In this document: piece by piece, positions 12,866 through 25,108 of the stretch
Numbering within the stretch: position 1 is the stretch's first letter
Layout of the letters: every line of letters begins with the position of its first letter
Assembly: GCA_026826555.1 (NCBI GenBank)
Contig: JAKSZT010054003.1
Span: 231,258 to 295,257 of the forward strand
From: Tolypeutes matacus
Taxonomy: Eukaryota; Chordata; Mammalia; Cingulata; Chlamyphoridae
Length of the DNA stretch: 64,000 nucleotides
Direction: 5' to 3'
Notes under the pieces: model-generated
Databases searched by the model: none
Told to the model about the DNA's origin: nothing
Seen by the model: the letters and a program-made list of their open reading frames with translations, nothing else
Program-made: the position numbers and the translations under genes

Positions 12866-13137
12866 TTCCCTAACGTTGACTCTGGATCACTAATTTCCTT
12901 TATTCTTTCTCAATTCCTCTTTTGAGTATGTGTGTCAACAAATTTTTGTAGAACAAGAAATATGCTGCTTCAGGGAGATGGGCTCTCCTAGAGGTAGCAG
13001 AGCTGGAGACAGAGATGTATATATAGTTTAGAGATATCAGCACATTGACTCAAATTCCCTCCCACATGAGGGTATAGCTATTCTCTCTGACATAAAAAAT
13101 AAAATGTACAATTTTTAAAACATTCCCATCAGTGGAG

Positions 13138-13775
13138 TATATTAGTTTGCCAAAGGGGTGCTGATGCAAAGTACCAGAAATCTATTGGCTTTTATGAAGC
13201 ATATTTATTTGGGGTAAAAGCTTACAGTTACAAGATCCTAAAGAGTCCAACTCAAGATTGCTTTTTCACCAAAGTCAGATGTCTCATGTTGAAGCAAGAT
13301 GGCCATTGATCTCTGCAAGGGTTCAGTCTTCCCTTTTAGGCTTCCTTTCTCTGAGCTACAGGCTGGCATAGGGCTTGTCTCTTAGGGCTTCCTCTCCTGG
13401 CATGGGACTCATACCGTCCCAGGCTTTCTATATCAGTGTGGGCTTTCTTACCAAAGTCAGCTGCAAAGTATCAAGTGAATGGCTCATTTCATCCTGAATC
13501 CCCAGGATCAAAAATCTCTCTCTCTTCCAGTGTGTCTTCTTGAGTGAGTGTCCATTTATATCAGCCCACCAAGGGGGTGGAGACTCAACCTGAGTTATGT
13601 CTTACAGATGCAGCACAACCAGAAGTCCTAAATTGATTTTTTCAGGTAAACTTAATCAAAGGTCCTTCCCTGAATTTGATACAATCAAAGGCTATAACAC
13701 CCAGAGGAAGAGATTTGTTTACAACATAATCTTTCTCTTTTTGAGATTCATAAAATAATCTCAAATTGCCACACC
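13138..13775 (+). mobile_element. Solo LTR, MaLR-like, same type as 8127
   Basis: The first ~70 bp (attagtttgccaaaggggtg, ctgatgcaaagtaccag) align with the 8127 copy. The end (ttcataaaataatctcaaat, tgccacacc) matches that copy and the fragment at 28232-28343. The initial TG has decayed to TA, and no clear 5-bp TSD survives (GAGTA left, TAGTA right at best). No internal region. Confidence 0.75.
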
Positions 13776-13789
13776 TAGTAAAAAAAGAT

Positions 13790-14864
13790 TATTTATATCA
13801 ATTCTACTTGATCATCATGTAAACCCCTAAGAGGAACAGATTTTGATGTAACAGGCCATCAAGGGACTCAGATCCATCAAGACCTTGTGAAGCCAATAGC
13901 ACAAGCAGCTGTATTTCACTTGGTAGGCTGCAAATATGTTGCAACAGGCTGCAACTTCTCCTACCCTGTGAAGTTCTGATTTTTGGCCAACTATGTGATT
14001 GTTATATTAATCTGAACTTTCAGTGGGGTTATGCCCATGGTTTCCCGACAACATTTTAATGTATCTCTAAAGATGTACCTGGGAAAAACAGGACATAGAA
14101 AGATGAAGAAAAATAACCCTTGCCTTCAAGAAGCTAACAATTTAATAAGGGATATATAACAGATTTACAAATAAGTGTAATAGAAAACAAATCTGATAAA
14201 TGCTGAAAGAATGGCATATAGGATCAAACAGGTTTAATGGAGGAAAATGAAATATCCATTTGGAAATGACCTATGTCATATGCTAAAGGGATGATTCTTT
14301 AGTATTACAATATCAGCCATCAATGAGCTACTTGGGGAAAAAAAAAAGAAGATTCTACACCTCCAAAAATACATCACATAGGTGGTGATGACCAAGTGCT
14401 GTATGGTAGGCACTTAAGGTGTTAAAATGCTAAAAATTTAGAAAGAAGGAGAAATACTTAAACAAATGTTGGAATTAAAAATGGGAAAACTGACCAAAAG
14501 TATCAGCAGTGGAAAAAAAAAAACCCATTTGTGAAAATAGACAAACTGATTCACTTAAAATGCCTTTACCCTGTATTCTACAACTGAAAAAGAAAGGAAT
14601 TATATTTCTCAAATGAGCCTAATAGGGACCACTGAAAGCTCATCATCTTCAGTTCAATTAACATGAAGTCAAAATGGCTGTCCTGCTTAATGTGGACTGA
14701 AGGGACATAACAAAATAATTGGAAAATGTCCTCCTTGCACAACAAATACCTTTCTGCATAGGCAACTAAAAACAACTGAGAATTTACTTAAGGTCCTCTT
14801 TACTGTGAACACATTTAACAAGAACATTCTCTGGGAGGAATTGGATTAGTTAATAATTGATTGA
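13790..14864. other. Single-copy DNA with an L2-like relic
   Basis: At about 14090-14250, reverse L2-like phrases are readable (cttgccttcaagaagctaac, gatttacaaataagtgtaat). Nothing else is recognised, and there is no coding signal. Confidence 0.45.
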
Positions 14865-14880
14865 CCAAACAACTTTTTAA

Positions 14881-17679
14881 TTTTATTTAAAAAGATGCTT
14901 AGATTACATAAATGTTACACAAAAATTACAGGGATTCCCATGTTCCCCACCTCCCCCACCTCCCATACCATCCCACATAAACATCTTTCATTAGTGTGGC
15001 ACATCAACTGCAATGGATATACACATCCTGGGGCTTTGCCACTAAGCATGCACCATAGTTCACATTGTAGACCACACTCTCTCCCACACAGTTCTGCATG
15101 TTATATGCTCATGTGAAATGGCCTATATATGTCATTGTAATGTCACTCAGGATAATTCCCAAGTCCCAAAAAAGCCCCTGTATTACAACTGCTTTTCCCT
15201 CTCCCTGCATCCAGTGACCACTGGCTCCACATCAATGTTGTAATTTCTTCCACTGCTTGAATCACAATATGCCTATAACAGAATACCATTAAGTCCACTC
15301 TAGTCCATAGCTTTTTCCCCAATCCTGAGGAGTCTGGGATGGTGATGCCCACTCCACCTCCAAGTGAGAGGGGGCTTATATCCAGTGGATAAGATGGATG
15401 GGATTATCCTGCCTGCAGCTGCAGGCTCTCTCCATTCCCTGGGATGGCCAATGTCCATCATCATCTCCTCGCCAGGTGACTTGGGTCCATTGAGCTGTAA
15501 AATAGGAGTTGCAGCTCCACTGAGATTCCAGGCACAGCTGGCACACGGGCAGGCCAAAGGCTCCAGTCTGTGGAAGTACACCTACAAACTCCAGCACCGC
15601 ATATAGGTTTGAATAGAAGGGACTGAGGGACCATGTGCAGGGAGGACTTATATGAGTCCAACTCTGTCACTCTCAGGAACACAGATTCCAAAGTAGAGCC
15701 CACTGATAAGGCATCAATCTCTGGAGCTATCCCCCCTTATATAGGACCTGGCAGTCTCCAGAGCCCTCAGGAGCCCCTCTGTGTGCGGTGATATCCACTT
15801 TGGTGTTCTATGAGATCCTACTGAGGTGTGCATAAGTGTTACACTTTCCCCCTTTTAGTCAAGGTCTTTTTCCACTCATATTGCCAGTTGGCACTTGTAA
15901 TTAATCCCTCGTTGCCAGGGAGGCTTATCCCCAGGAGTCATGTCACATCCAGGGTGTAGGTAATGCATTCATATGCTGAGTTTGGCTGAGAGAGGGGCCA
16001 CATTTGAGCAAAAAGGAGGCTCTCAGGTGGCAACCCTTAGGCACCTCATAACAGAAGGCTAAGTTTCAATAACAAGAGCAAAGATTCATAAGGCTAGTCA
16101 TCAATAGCAAGAACCCATTAGTGGACAATTCTCCTTTGCCAGACACTGCCCCTGCACTTGGGGGACTGTTGCTGCTCCCTTGGAGAATGTGGCAGAGCTC
16201 TCCAGGCTGGGAATTCAGTATTCTCTGACTTATTGAGTGATTCTCCACCCACTGTGACCATGCCCCACCCCTTGATCATATGAACAAATTTATATATCTT
16301 TCATATATATTCAGGTGAACTACCTCCCATGAAAACCCCATACCAGACACCCCCCCCACCAATGATCCCCTCGTGCCCCTGGTGTAACCCTTCTGTGATC
16401 TAAACCTTCCTTGAAGATGAAGCTCATATAATAGCCAAATACAATTAATAGGAAATTGAAATAATGATAAATTTAAACGTAAGAGATGAAATACATGGAA
16501 ACTTAAAAAAAATAAAAAACACTGAAAATAAAATTAAACTAAAGGATTGGGATATTCAAAAAATGGGAAAAAACTAAAAAAATTTTTTTTAAATTTTAAA
16601 CATTTTTCCTTTTATCACTGCATTATTGGGTGTTCAGTCTGTACTGTAGCACCTGCCCACTCTCACTCCCCAGTGTCTCCCAAATTTTCATTTAATTTTC
16701 AGAGAAGTTTTAGGTCACAGCAAAGTAACACACAGAACACTAGAGACACTCATATATCCAACTTCCTCCCCCTTTACTCACCCCATATTAAAACCTTTTT
16801 CTATATGGATGGTAGTATTGTTATAACTGTTATACAGATAGTGAAATATAGCTACTAAACATTGTCAATGGTTTACAGTATAGTTTACAATTTAGATGGT
16901 ACAGTTTAATAATTTTTGATGATATTTACCATGTCCTGTGTCCATCACTGTAAGATAATGAAAAAATTTCCCCTGACCACTAAATACCCCTTGTTTGATT
17001 TTTTCTGTTCCTTCCTCCCTATCTCCCTGGGGCACATGACACCCCCCTGTCTTGACTCATTGGATCACAAGATTCATAGTTACATGCAACAAAAGGTCTT
17101 GACACACTGATTGTCCTCCCATATTAGGATCCACCCTTGCTCATAAGAGATACCCACCTGTCTGTTTCTGGGTGAATCAGTCCTCCCAAAAATGGGAGTC
17201 CATCTCCTTCCCACTCACCATGTGGGTCTCCACTCCCTGACACAACATATTATGACAGGATGAGCACTCACACACTCCCCAGAAGCCTATTCCAGATGCA
17301 CCCCATCCTGAATGTCCCCCCAATCTACACCCTAAACCAGTGACACTACCTTGTCTTATTGCCATAAGAGCATTCCCACCTCTGCACTTTCAACCTCATA
17401 TCCACAAATCCCATGTTCACATTGTCCCTCTCCCATCTTTCCCCCCAGTATCCCGGTTATTCTAACCTGCCATTCCTAATTTACCCACCTGTCAACCCTG
17501 CACCACCAACTCAGTAATATCACTACCCATCTTTCCGTATCCTTCAATATGCAACTATACTCTATCACTTTACCATAGATTATGTCCATATGGGTGATGG
17601 CTCAAAACGTTCTCTTCTTTTTCTCTCTCTTTTTAACTTTTCAGACAATGGTTCTCAGAAACTGCTCACTTTCCTCAAT
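14881..17679 (-). other. Long 3' UTR of L1 copy A
   Basis: About 2.8 kb from the ORF2 stop to the tail, where mammalian L1 3' UTRs are usually well under 1 kb. The T-rich left edge (ttttatttaaaaag) is the reverse complement of a degraded poly(A). Blocks such as 'ttaggtcacagcaaagtaac', 'agtttacaatttagatggta' and 'cttagattacataaatgtta' resemble the long 3' ends of old L1ME/L1M elements. Copy B shares all of it except indels; about 370 bp at 17087-17454 are missing from copy B. Several 60-100-codon frames on both strands are chance. Confidence 0.8.
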
Positions 17680-20600
17680 TCAAATCAGTGAGGTCATGTA
17701 CTTTCATCCTTCAATGCCTGGCTTGCTTCACTCAACATAAGGTCTTCAAGATTCATCCATGTTATTCCATGTGTTAGCACTTCATTCCTTCTTACAGCTG
17801 AGTAAATATTCCATTGTATGTATGTACCACATTTTGTTTATCCATTCATCTGCTGATGGACACCTGGGCTGATTCCAACTTTTGGCAATAGTGAACAATG
17901 CTGCTATGAACATTGGTGTGCATATATCTGTTCGTGTCTTTGCTTTCAATTCTTCTGGGTATATACCCAGCAGTGGAATGGCTGGATCATACGGAAGATC
18001 TATTGTTCTGAGGAACTGCGAAACTGTCCTCCACAGTGGCTGGGCTATTCCACAATCCCACCAGCAGTGGATAAGTGTTCCTATTCCTCCACATCCTCTC
18101 CAACACTTATCATCTGCTGTTTTTTAATAGCTGCCATTCTGATGGGTGTAAGATGGTATCTCATTGTAGTTTTGATTTGCATCTCCCTAATAGCCAGTGA
18201 TGTCACGCATTTTTTTCATGTACTTTTTAGCCATTTGTATTTCTTTTTTTAGAGAAATGTCTTTTCAGGAAACTTGCTCATTTTTTAAATGGGTTGTTTG
18301 TCTTTTTATTTTTGAGGTGTAGGATTTCTTTATATGTGCAGGATATTAGGCTCCTATTGGATATATGTTTGCCAAATATTTTCTCCCATCTGTTAGGCTG
18401 CCTTTTTATTTTCTTAATAACATCCTTTGAGGTGCAGTTTTTAATTTTGAGGAGATTTCATTTATCTATTTTTTTCTTTTGCTGCTCGTGCTTTGGGTGT
18501 GAACTTTATGAAACCATTTCCTATTACACGGTCTGTAGATGCTTTCCTACATTATCTTCCAAGGTCTTTATGGTTTTGGCTCTTATATTTAGATCTTTGA
18601 TCCATCTTGAGTTGATTTTTGTATAAGGTGTGAGATGGTCTTCTTCTCTCATTTTTTTGGATATGGATATCCAGTTCTCCAAGCACTACTTGTTAAAGAG
18701 GCAATTCTCTCCCAACTGATTGGGCTTGGTTGCCTTGTCCAATATCAGATAACTGTATATGTGAGGATTTATATCAGAACTCTAAATTCATTTCCATTGG
18801 TAAGTATGTCTATCCTTGTCCCAGTACCATGCAGTTTTGACCACTGTAGCTTTATAGTATGTGTTAAAGTCAGGTAGTGTGATACCTCCAACTTCATTTT
18901 TCTTTTTCAGTATGTCTTTGGTGATTCAGGACCTCTTACCTTTCCAAATATATTTTGTAGTCAGTTTTTCCAGTTCCTTAAAAAACAGTGTTGATTTTTA
19001 TTGGGATTGCATTAAATCTGTAGATTAGTTTCGGTAGGATAGACATCTTGATGATGTTTAATCTTTTTTCCATGAACAGGGAATATTCTTCCATTTATTT
19101 AAGTCTTCTTTGATTTCCTTTAACAGTGTTGTGTAATTTTCTGTATATAAGTTCTTTGCATCTCTACTTAAATTTATTCCTAAGTATTTGATTCTTTTAG
19201 TTACTATTGTAAATGGTATTTTTTTCTTGATTTCCTCTTAGATTGCTCATTATTGGTGTACAGAAATGCTATTGATTTTTGAGCATTGATCTTATAGCCT
19301 GTGACATTACTGAACTCCTTTATAAGTTCTAGAAGCTTTGTTGTAGATTTCTCAGGGCTTTCTATGTATAGGATCATGTCATCTGCAAATAATGAGGTTT
19401 TACTTCTTCTTCTCCAATTTGGATGCCTTTATGTCTTTTTCTTGCCTCAGTGCTCAAGCAAGTACTTCTAAGACAATGTTAAATAGGAGTGCTGATAGTG
19501 GGCATCATTGTCTTGTTCCTGATCTCAGAGGAAAGGCTTTTAGGATTTCACCATTGAAGATGATGTTAGCCTTGGGTTTTTCATGTGTACCCTTTATTAT
19601 ATTCAGAAACTTTCCTTCTATTCCTATCTTTTGCAGTGTTTTTGATCAGGAAAGAGTGCTGTATTTTGTTGAATGCTTTTTCTGCATCTATAGAGATGAT
19701 CATGTAATTTTTTCTTTCAAACTGTTTTATGTGGTGTATCACATTGATTGATTTTCTTATATTGAACCATCTTTGCATACCCGGGATGAAACCCACTTGG
19801 TCATGGTGTATAATCCTTTTGATATGTTGTTGAATGCAATTAGCAAGTATTTTGTTGAGGATTTTAGCATCTAGGTTCATTAGAGAAATTGGTCTGTAAT
19901 TTTCCTTTCTTGTGGCATCTTTGTTTGGCTTTGGTATTAGGGAAATGTTGGCATCATAGAATGAGGCAATATTCCTTCTACTTCTATTTTTTGGAAGAGC
20001 TTAAGCAGGATTGGTGTTAGCTCTTTCTGGAGTGTTTGGTAGCATTCAGCTGTGAAGCCATCTGGTCCTGGGCTCTTCTTAGTTGGGAAGATTTTGATGA
20101 CTCTGTCAATCTCTTTACTTGTAATTGGACTGTTGTGTTCATCAATTTCTTCTTTCGTCAATGTAGGCTGTTTGTGGGCTTCTAGAAACTTGTACATTTC
20201 CTCTAAATTACCATTCTTTTGGCATATAATTTTTCAAAGTATCCTTTTATGATACTCTTTATTTCTGCAAGGTCAGTAGTGATATCCCCTTGCTCATTCA
20301 TTATTTTCTGTATTTGCATCTGTTCTCTCGTTTTCTTTGTTAGTCTTGTTAAGGGTTTTTCAACTGTATTGAACTTCACGAAGAACCCACTTTTGGTTTT
20401 GTTTACTTTTTCTAATGCTTTCTTATTCTCTATTTCATTTTCCTCTGCTCTAATCTTTGTTATTTGATTCTTTCTAATTCCTTTAGGTTTAGTTTGTTGT
20501 TGTTTTTCCAGTTCCTCCAAGAGTGCAGTTAGTTTTTCAATTTTAGCTCTTTCTTCTTTTTAAATATATGTATTTAGGGCTATGAACTTCCCTCTCAGGA

Positions 20601-21439
20601 CAGCTTTTGCAGCATCCTGTAGGTTTTGATATGTTGTGCTGTCATTTTCACTAATTTCAAGGTAGTTACTGATTTCTTTTGAGAATTCCTCCTGGACTCA
20701 CTATTTGACTAAGAGTGTGTTGTTTAAATTCCATATCTTTTTGCCTAATCTGTTTCTCTGGCCCTTACTGATTTTCAATTTCATTCCATTGTGGTCAGAG
20801 AAATTACTTTGTATAATCTCAATCTTTCTGAATTCATTGTGAGTTGTTCTGTGGCCTAGCATGTGGTCTATCTTGGAGTATGATCCATGTGCACTTGAGA
20901 AGAATGTAAACCCTGCTGTGTTTCAGTGTAGTGTTCTGTATATGTCTATTAGGTCCAGGTCTTCTAATGTATTGTTCAGAGTCTTTGTTTCTTTATTGAT
21001 TCTCTATCTAGATGTTCTGCCTAATGATGATAATGGTGTATTAAAGTCCCCCACTATAAATGTATAGGCATTTATTTCTCCATTTCATTTTTCCAGTGTT
21101 TACCTCACATATTTTGAGGCACCTCGAATAGGTACATAAATGTTTATGATTGCTCTCTTTTTTTGAAGGTTTACCACTTTTACTAATATATAGTGTCCCT
21201 TAGAATAGTTTTGCATTTAAAGTCTATTTTGTCTGATATTAGGATAGCTACCCCTGCCCTTTTTTGGCTATTGTTTGCTTGTAAAACTGTTTTCCAGCCA
21301 TTCACTTTTAGCGTCCTTGAATCTCTGAGTTGAAAGTGGTTTCTTGTAGACAGCATATAGATGGATCATATTTCCTTATTCATTCTGCCAATCTGTATCT
21401 CTTGAGTGGTAAATTTAATCCATTAACATTCAGTGTTAT
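17680..21439 (-). pseudogene. L1 ORF2 (endonuclease-reverse transcriptase), broken
   Basis: ORF2 encodes the endonuclease and reverse transcriptase that copy L1 RNA into genomic DNA by target-primed reverse transcription. Fragments in several frames spell the protein in order: a region with '[26 protein letters not shown]' blocks (near 20050), '[27 protein letters not shown]' (near 19850) and '[16 protein letters not shown]'-type motif A (near 19700). The FADD catalytic codons at 19376-19400 read intact on the minus strand. The expected start codon, 17 bp after ORF1 in copy B, is ATA here (21437-21439). Repeated frameshifts and stops make it non-functional. Stop codon at 17680-17682. Confidence 0.9.
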
Positions 21440-21456
21440 TACTCGCAATGAATTTC

Positions 21457-22501
21457 TTACATCAGCCATATTTTCTTTTGGTTAATGTATGTTGTATGTT
21501 GTTTTTATTTCTTTTTGTTTTTTACACTATTTTCCAACTCTCTCTCCCTTGTCTTTCCCTTTCAATTAGTAGAACTTCGTTTAGTATTTCTTGAAGTGCA
21601 GGTTTATTATTGACATACTCTGTTAATTTCTGTTTATCTGTGAATATTTTGAATTCTCCATCATTTTTGAATGCCAGTTTTGCTGGATAGAGAATTCATG
21701 GCTGGAAGTTTTTTTCCTTTTAGTACTTTGACTATGTCATACCATAGTCTTCTTGCCTACATTGTTTCAGATGAGAAATCAGCACTTAATCTTATAGTGC
21801 TTCCCTTGTTTGTGACGGTTTTCTTTTCTCTTGCTGCCATGAGTATTTTCTCTTTGCCTAGAGCATTGGACATTTTGACAAGTATTTGTCTTGGAGTTGG
21901 CCTGTTGGGATTTATACTGTTTGTGGTGTGCTGTGCTTCCTGGACTTGTACATTCATCTCTCTCAATAGGTTAGGGAAGTTTTCAGCCATTATTTCCTTC
22001 AAAACTCCTTCTGTTCCCTTTCCCTTCTCTTCTTCTTCTGGGATACCTATAATGTGTATGTTTGTGCATTTTTTTTTCTTGGTTAAATCCCTGAGTCCCT
22101 GCTGGATTTTTTTCTAACTTTTTATCTATCTGTTCTACTATTTGTTTGATTTCAGGTGTATTGGCTTCCACATCACTAATTCTTTCTTCTGCTTCTTCAA
22201 ATCTGCTGTTATGTGAATCCAGCATCTTTTTGATTTCTTGGATTGTGCCATTGATCACCATCATATCTGTTATCTTTTTATGTATGTTTACAATTTCTTC
22301 AGTATGTTTTCCCAGTGTCTTTTAATATCCTTAATCTCTTCCTTCACTTCATTAAGTTGGTCCACGATATTTATTTGGAAAGCTTTGATTAGTTGTTCAA
22401 TGTCCAGCATCTCTTCTTAATTTTTAGTTTGTTCATAGGACTGGTCAATGTATTACTGTTTCTCAGTGTGGTTTGTAATTTTTTTGTTGCCCTCTAGTCA
22501 T
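21457..22501 (-). pseudogene. L1 ORF1 (RNA-binding chaperone), broken
   Basis: ORF1p is the trimeric nucleic-acid chaperone that coats L1 RNA. The ATG at 22499-22501 opens 'MTRGQQ...'. A 93-codon piece (22264-21983) carries the coiled-coil and linker part ('MLDSHNSRFEEAEERISDVE'). A second piece in another frame (22002-21757) carries the RRM and C-terminal domain ('ILVKMSNALGKEKILMAARE'). The stop is at 21457-21459. Full frame would be about 348 codons, close to the usual length. At least one frameshift near 22000 and stops upstream of 22264 break it. Confidence 0.88.
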
Positions 22502-24322
22502 AATTTTACCTTGATGGGTTTATTCAGTTGATTAGCTTCTCTCTCTGCTCTAGAGTTTTATTTAGCTGGTGGTTCTGTGTGTGTGTTAAGTTTTCTCTGG
22601 CACTTTTTCTTCTTATTTTATTTCCTTGCTTCTTTCTAGGTTCCCTTGAAGGCAAAAGATTAAGGCCAGAGGAATCAAAAGATGGAAGAAAGGAAGAAGG
22701 ATAATAGTAGTATTGATAAAAGTTAGAAGAGGGACCATATAAGACTTAGTAAAATGAATATTTAACTCATGCAGGCAGTGTAGAGTAATAGGAAAAAAAG
22801 TGGAGTACCTACAATGGACTGGGAAACCAAATAGAGGAAAATATATATAATGATTTAGAAGGATAGAATGATGAGGAGAGCGAGAAAGAGTAAAGAAAGG
22901 GCTAAAAGGAAAAATTTAATAATATTAAAAAAAGAAGAAAGCAGAATACATAGAATAGAAATTGACACCCTTAAGTTGTGGGCTAATGAAAAAACGTGGT
23001 ATTTAAGAACCACAACAGAAAGCATAAGGCAGAAAGATGAAGGAAGGAAAAGAGATAGCATTGGGAGACAAAATCAATATAGACAGAGAATGGGAAATCA
23101 TGGTAGAAAAAGTACAACAAAGAAGAGACAAGCTAGAAGCACCTAATTTAAAAAAAAAAGAAAAGATAAAAGAAGTGGGGGGGGAGGAAAGATGAAAGAA
23201 AAGCAAAACATCAAATAAATAAAGAAGAACCAAACAACCACACAAGCAAGCAGGCAAACAAAGCTAAAGAAGAACAGCGTTCCTTCTTGGGCCCTTGTGG
23301 AACCTCTCAGCCAGCTTGTGTTTATCAATCAATTTCCCTGCAAGGTTTTATCTGCAGATTTTGAGGCAGATTTTAGGAATTAAAGTAAGTTAAAAAGAAT
23401 TTTTTTTTATTTTTTAAAGTGAATGTCTTTTTTTTTTTTTTTTTTTGACAAAATAAGGGACCCAAAAGAAATCCTCATCTAGACCACCCTGTTCACCAAG
23501 GGGACCCTAAGTAGGCTCATGGAAACTAATCAAGCACTTCCCAATTCCTGGCCTCCCCAGGGGAGCTGAATCTCTGATGCTTGTCAGTGCAGAATGATAA
23601 TATTGGCTGACTCTGCCCCCTCTGGAGCCAAGCCTCAGTATGACAGGGCTGCTGGGTAAATCAGGTTTCCTTAGCAGATTTGCCCCTCCCCTCAGCCTGG
23701 CACTCCTTCAAGTCAGCTTATCTTCTCCCCAAAGCTATGAGGGCGTCCTGGCAGTCAAATCCACAGAAAGGAAACCCCTCCCCACCCTCTGTCAGAATCC
23801 TCCCACTCCCAGAGATTGCTTCCTCTCACTGGGTTGCCAGCCAGAGTTGGGGCATATCCCTGGGCAGCTAGGAAAATGAACTTTCCTCAGCAGATTTGCC
23901 ACTCCTTTCAGCCTTGTGCTGCTTCAACCCAGCTATTTTGTTCCCCAAAGCTGCAAGGGTTTCCAGGCAGCCAAATCCACAGAAAGGAAACCCCTCTCAA
24001 CCCTCCACCAGAACCCTCCCACTCTCAGAGAATGCTCCCTCTCACCAGGTTGCTGGTGGGAGTCATGGCTCAAACCAGCCTTTTTCCCTGAGGGTGGGGC
24101 TCAGCCATCTGTGTCAACCACCACAGGCAGGGGAAAAACTCGTGAATCCTTCCTGAGCAATCCACCTTGCCTCCAGCTCCCTCCAGATCGATGTCCCCAA
24201 GATTCTTGCTCCGTGTGCTCCTACACAGACCCCCCAGGCAGGACTCTGTCCCCAATCAGCCATCCTCAGAGAGTGAGTCAGTGAGCGTCCTCCTAAAGTG
24301 ATGCCATCTTGCCCCTCTCCTT
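22502..24322 (-). promoter_or_regulatory. L1 copy A 5' UTR / internal promoter
   Basis: About 1.8 kb before ORF1. The first bases of the element, read on the minus strand, contain CAAGATGGC (plus-strand gccatcttg at 24303-24311), the YY1-type motif known at the start of other mammalian L1s where it sets the transcription start. A promoter-proximal part (about 23640-24070) has two tandem copies of a roughly 216-bp unit. The part nearest ORF1 (22640-23215) is strikingly purine-rich on the plus strand. Promoter activity is inferred, not shown. Confidence 0.7.
23641..24070 (-). repeat. Two tandem ~216-bp monomers in L1 5' UTR
   Basis: The phrase 'agcagatttgcc' recurs 216 bp apart (23673 and 23889), and the blocks after it match in order: 'cagcctggcactccttcaag' with 'cagccttgtgctgcttcaac', 'ttctccccaaagctatgagg' with 'tgttccccaaagctgcaagg', 'aaatccacagaaaggaaacc' in both, then 'ctcccactcccagaga' with 'ctcccactctcagaga'. 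Copy B has a single unit at about 50524-50735. Monomer arrays of this kind are known in mouse L1 promoters. Confidence 0.85.
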
Positions 24323-24338
24323 CCAATCAACTTTTAAA

Positions 24339-24569
24339 AGAGGCACTTTCAATGCTGGCATTTCAATAGCACATTCCCTCCAGAGGCAGAGGAAGAAAGT
24401 CAGTCATGTTCTAACTTTGAGGCACTAAAGCCAGTTTTCCTTTGAGCAATAAGAAAGAGGTGAGGGGGGGAGCGCAGAAGAAAAAAATAAATAACAGAAA
24501 GCCAAATCACTTGGTATTGAGCTAACTCTGTTTTTGAAAGGTAAACTATTTTCACACACAGTCATTTTT
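24339..24569. other. Single-copy DNA, nothing recognised
   Basis: Short unique stretch with G- and A-runs (gaggggggg at about 24462). No feature. Confidence 0.4.
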
Positions 24570-24660
24570 TGCACAATCATTCAAATATTGGTGCAATGTC
24601 TATCTATTCCACACCAGGCATTGTGCGTGTCATGTGGGATATAAATATGAATATATTGAG
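24570..24660 (-). repeat. L2 LINE fragment, left part
   Basis: 'cacaccaggcattgtgcgtg' followed by 'gggatataaatatgaata' matches the reverse-strand L2 3' region (gtgccaggcactgtgctagg ... ggatacaaagatgaata). It stops exactly where an MLT1 LTR begins and resumes after it, so the LTR split it. Confidence 0.65.
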
Positions 24661-25108
24661 TTGAGTGGTGCCCTCACAACAAAAGATGTCCACCTAGAAC
24701 CTGTGAATGTGACCTTATTTGGAAAGAAAGGTCTTTGCAGATATAATTAAGTTGAGGATCTCAAAATGAAATCATTCTGTATTATTCAAATGGGCTCTGA
24801 AGTCAATGGCAAGTGTACTTATAAGAAAAAGAAAGAGAGAGATTTGAGACACACAGAAGAGCTGAAGGCCTTGTGAAGACAAAGGCAGAGATTAGAGTTA
24901 TGCAGCACAAATTAAGGATCACCTGAAACCACGAGACACTAGAAGAGGTAAGGGAAGATCTCTGCTAGAACCTCCAAACAGAGGGCAATCTTGTAGATAC
25001 CTTGACTTCAGACTTCTGGCCTCCAGAATGGTGCAAGAATAAATTTCTCTTATTATAAACCATCAAGTTTGTGTTTATTTGTTATGGAAGCCCTCAGAAA
25101 CTAATACA
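24661..25108 (-). mobile_element. MLT1 solo LTR (ERVL-MaLR)
   Basis: Reverse-strand MLT1: 'acctgtgaatgtgaccttat', 'ttggaaagaaaggtctttgc', 'agatataattaagttgagga', 'gccttgtgaagacaaaggca', 'gacttctggcctccagaatg', 'gaataaatttctcttattat' and the end 'cagaaactaataca'. The 5-bp flanks are TTGAG (24656-24660) and ATGAG (25109-25113), 4/5 matching. It sits inside an L2 relic. No internal retroviral sequence. Confidence 0.85.

Larger units (their letters stand above)
14865..24338 (-). mobile_element. L1 LINE copy A, full length, defective
   Basis: A complete L1 on the minus strand. The element proper is about 14881-24322, inside a 16-bp imperfect TSD (14865-14880 and 24323-24338, 14 of 16 matching) at a TTTT/AA site, the classic L1 endonuclease target. 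In transcript order it has: a 5' UTR of about 1.8 kb with two tandem monomers; ORF1 (22501-21457); a short gap; ORF2 (21439-17680); and a 3' UTR of about 2.8 kb. It belongs to the same family as copy B (41712-51005), with high similarity along the whole length but unrelated flanks, so the two inserted independently. Both ORFs carry stops and frameshifts, so it cannot retrotranspose. Confidence 0.93.
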
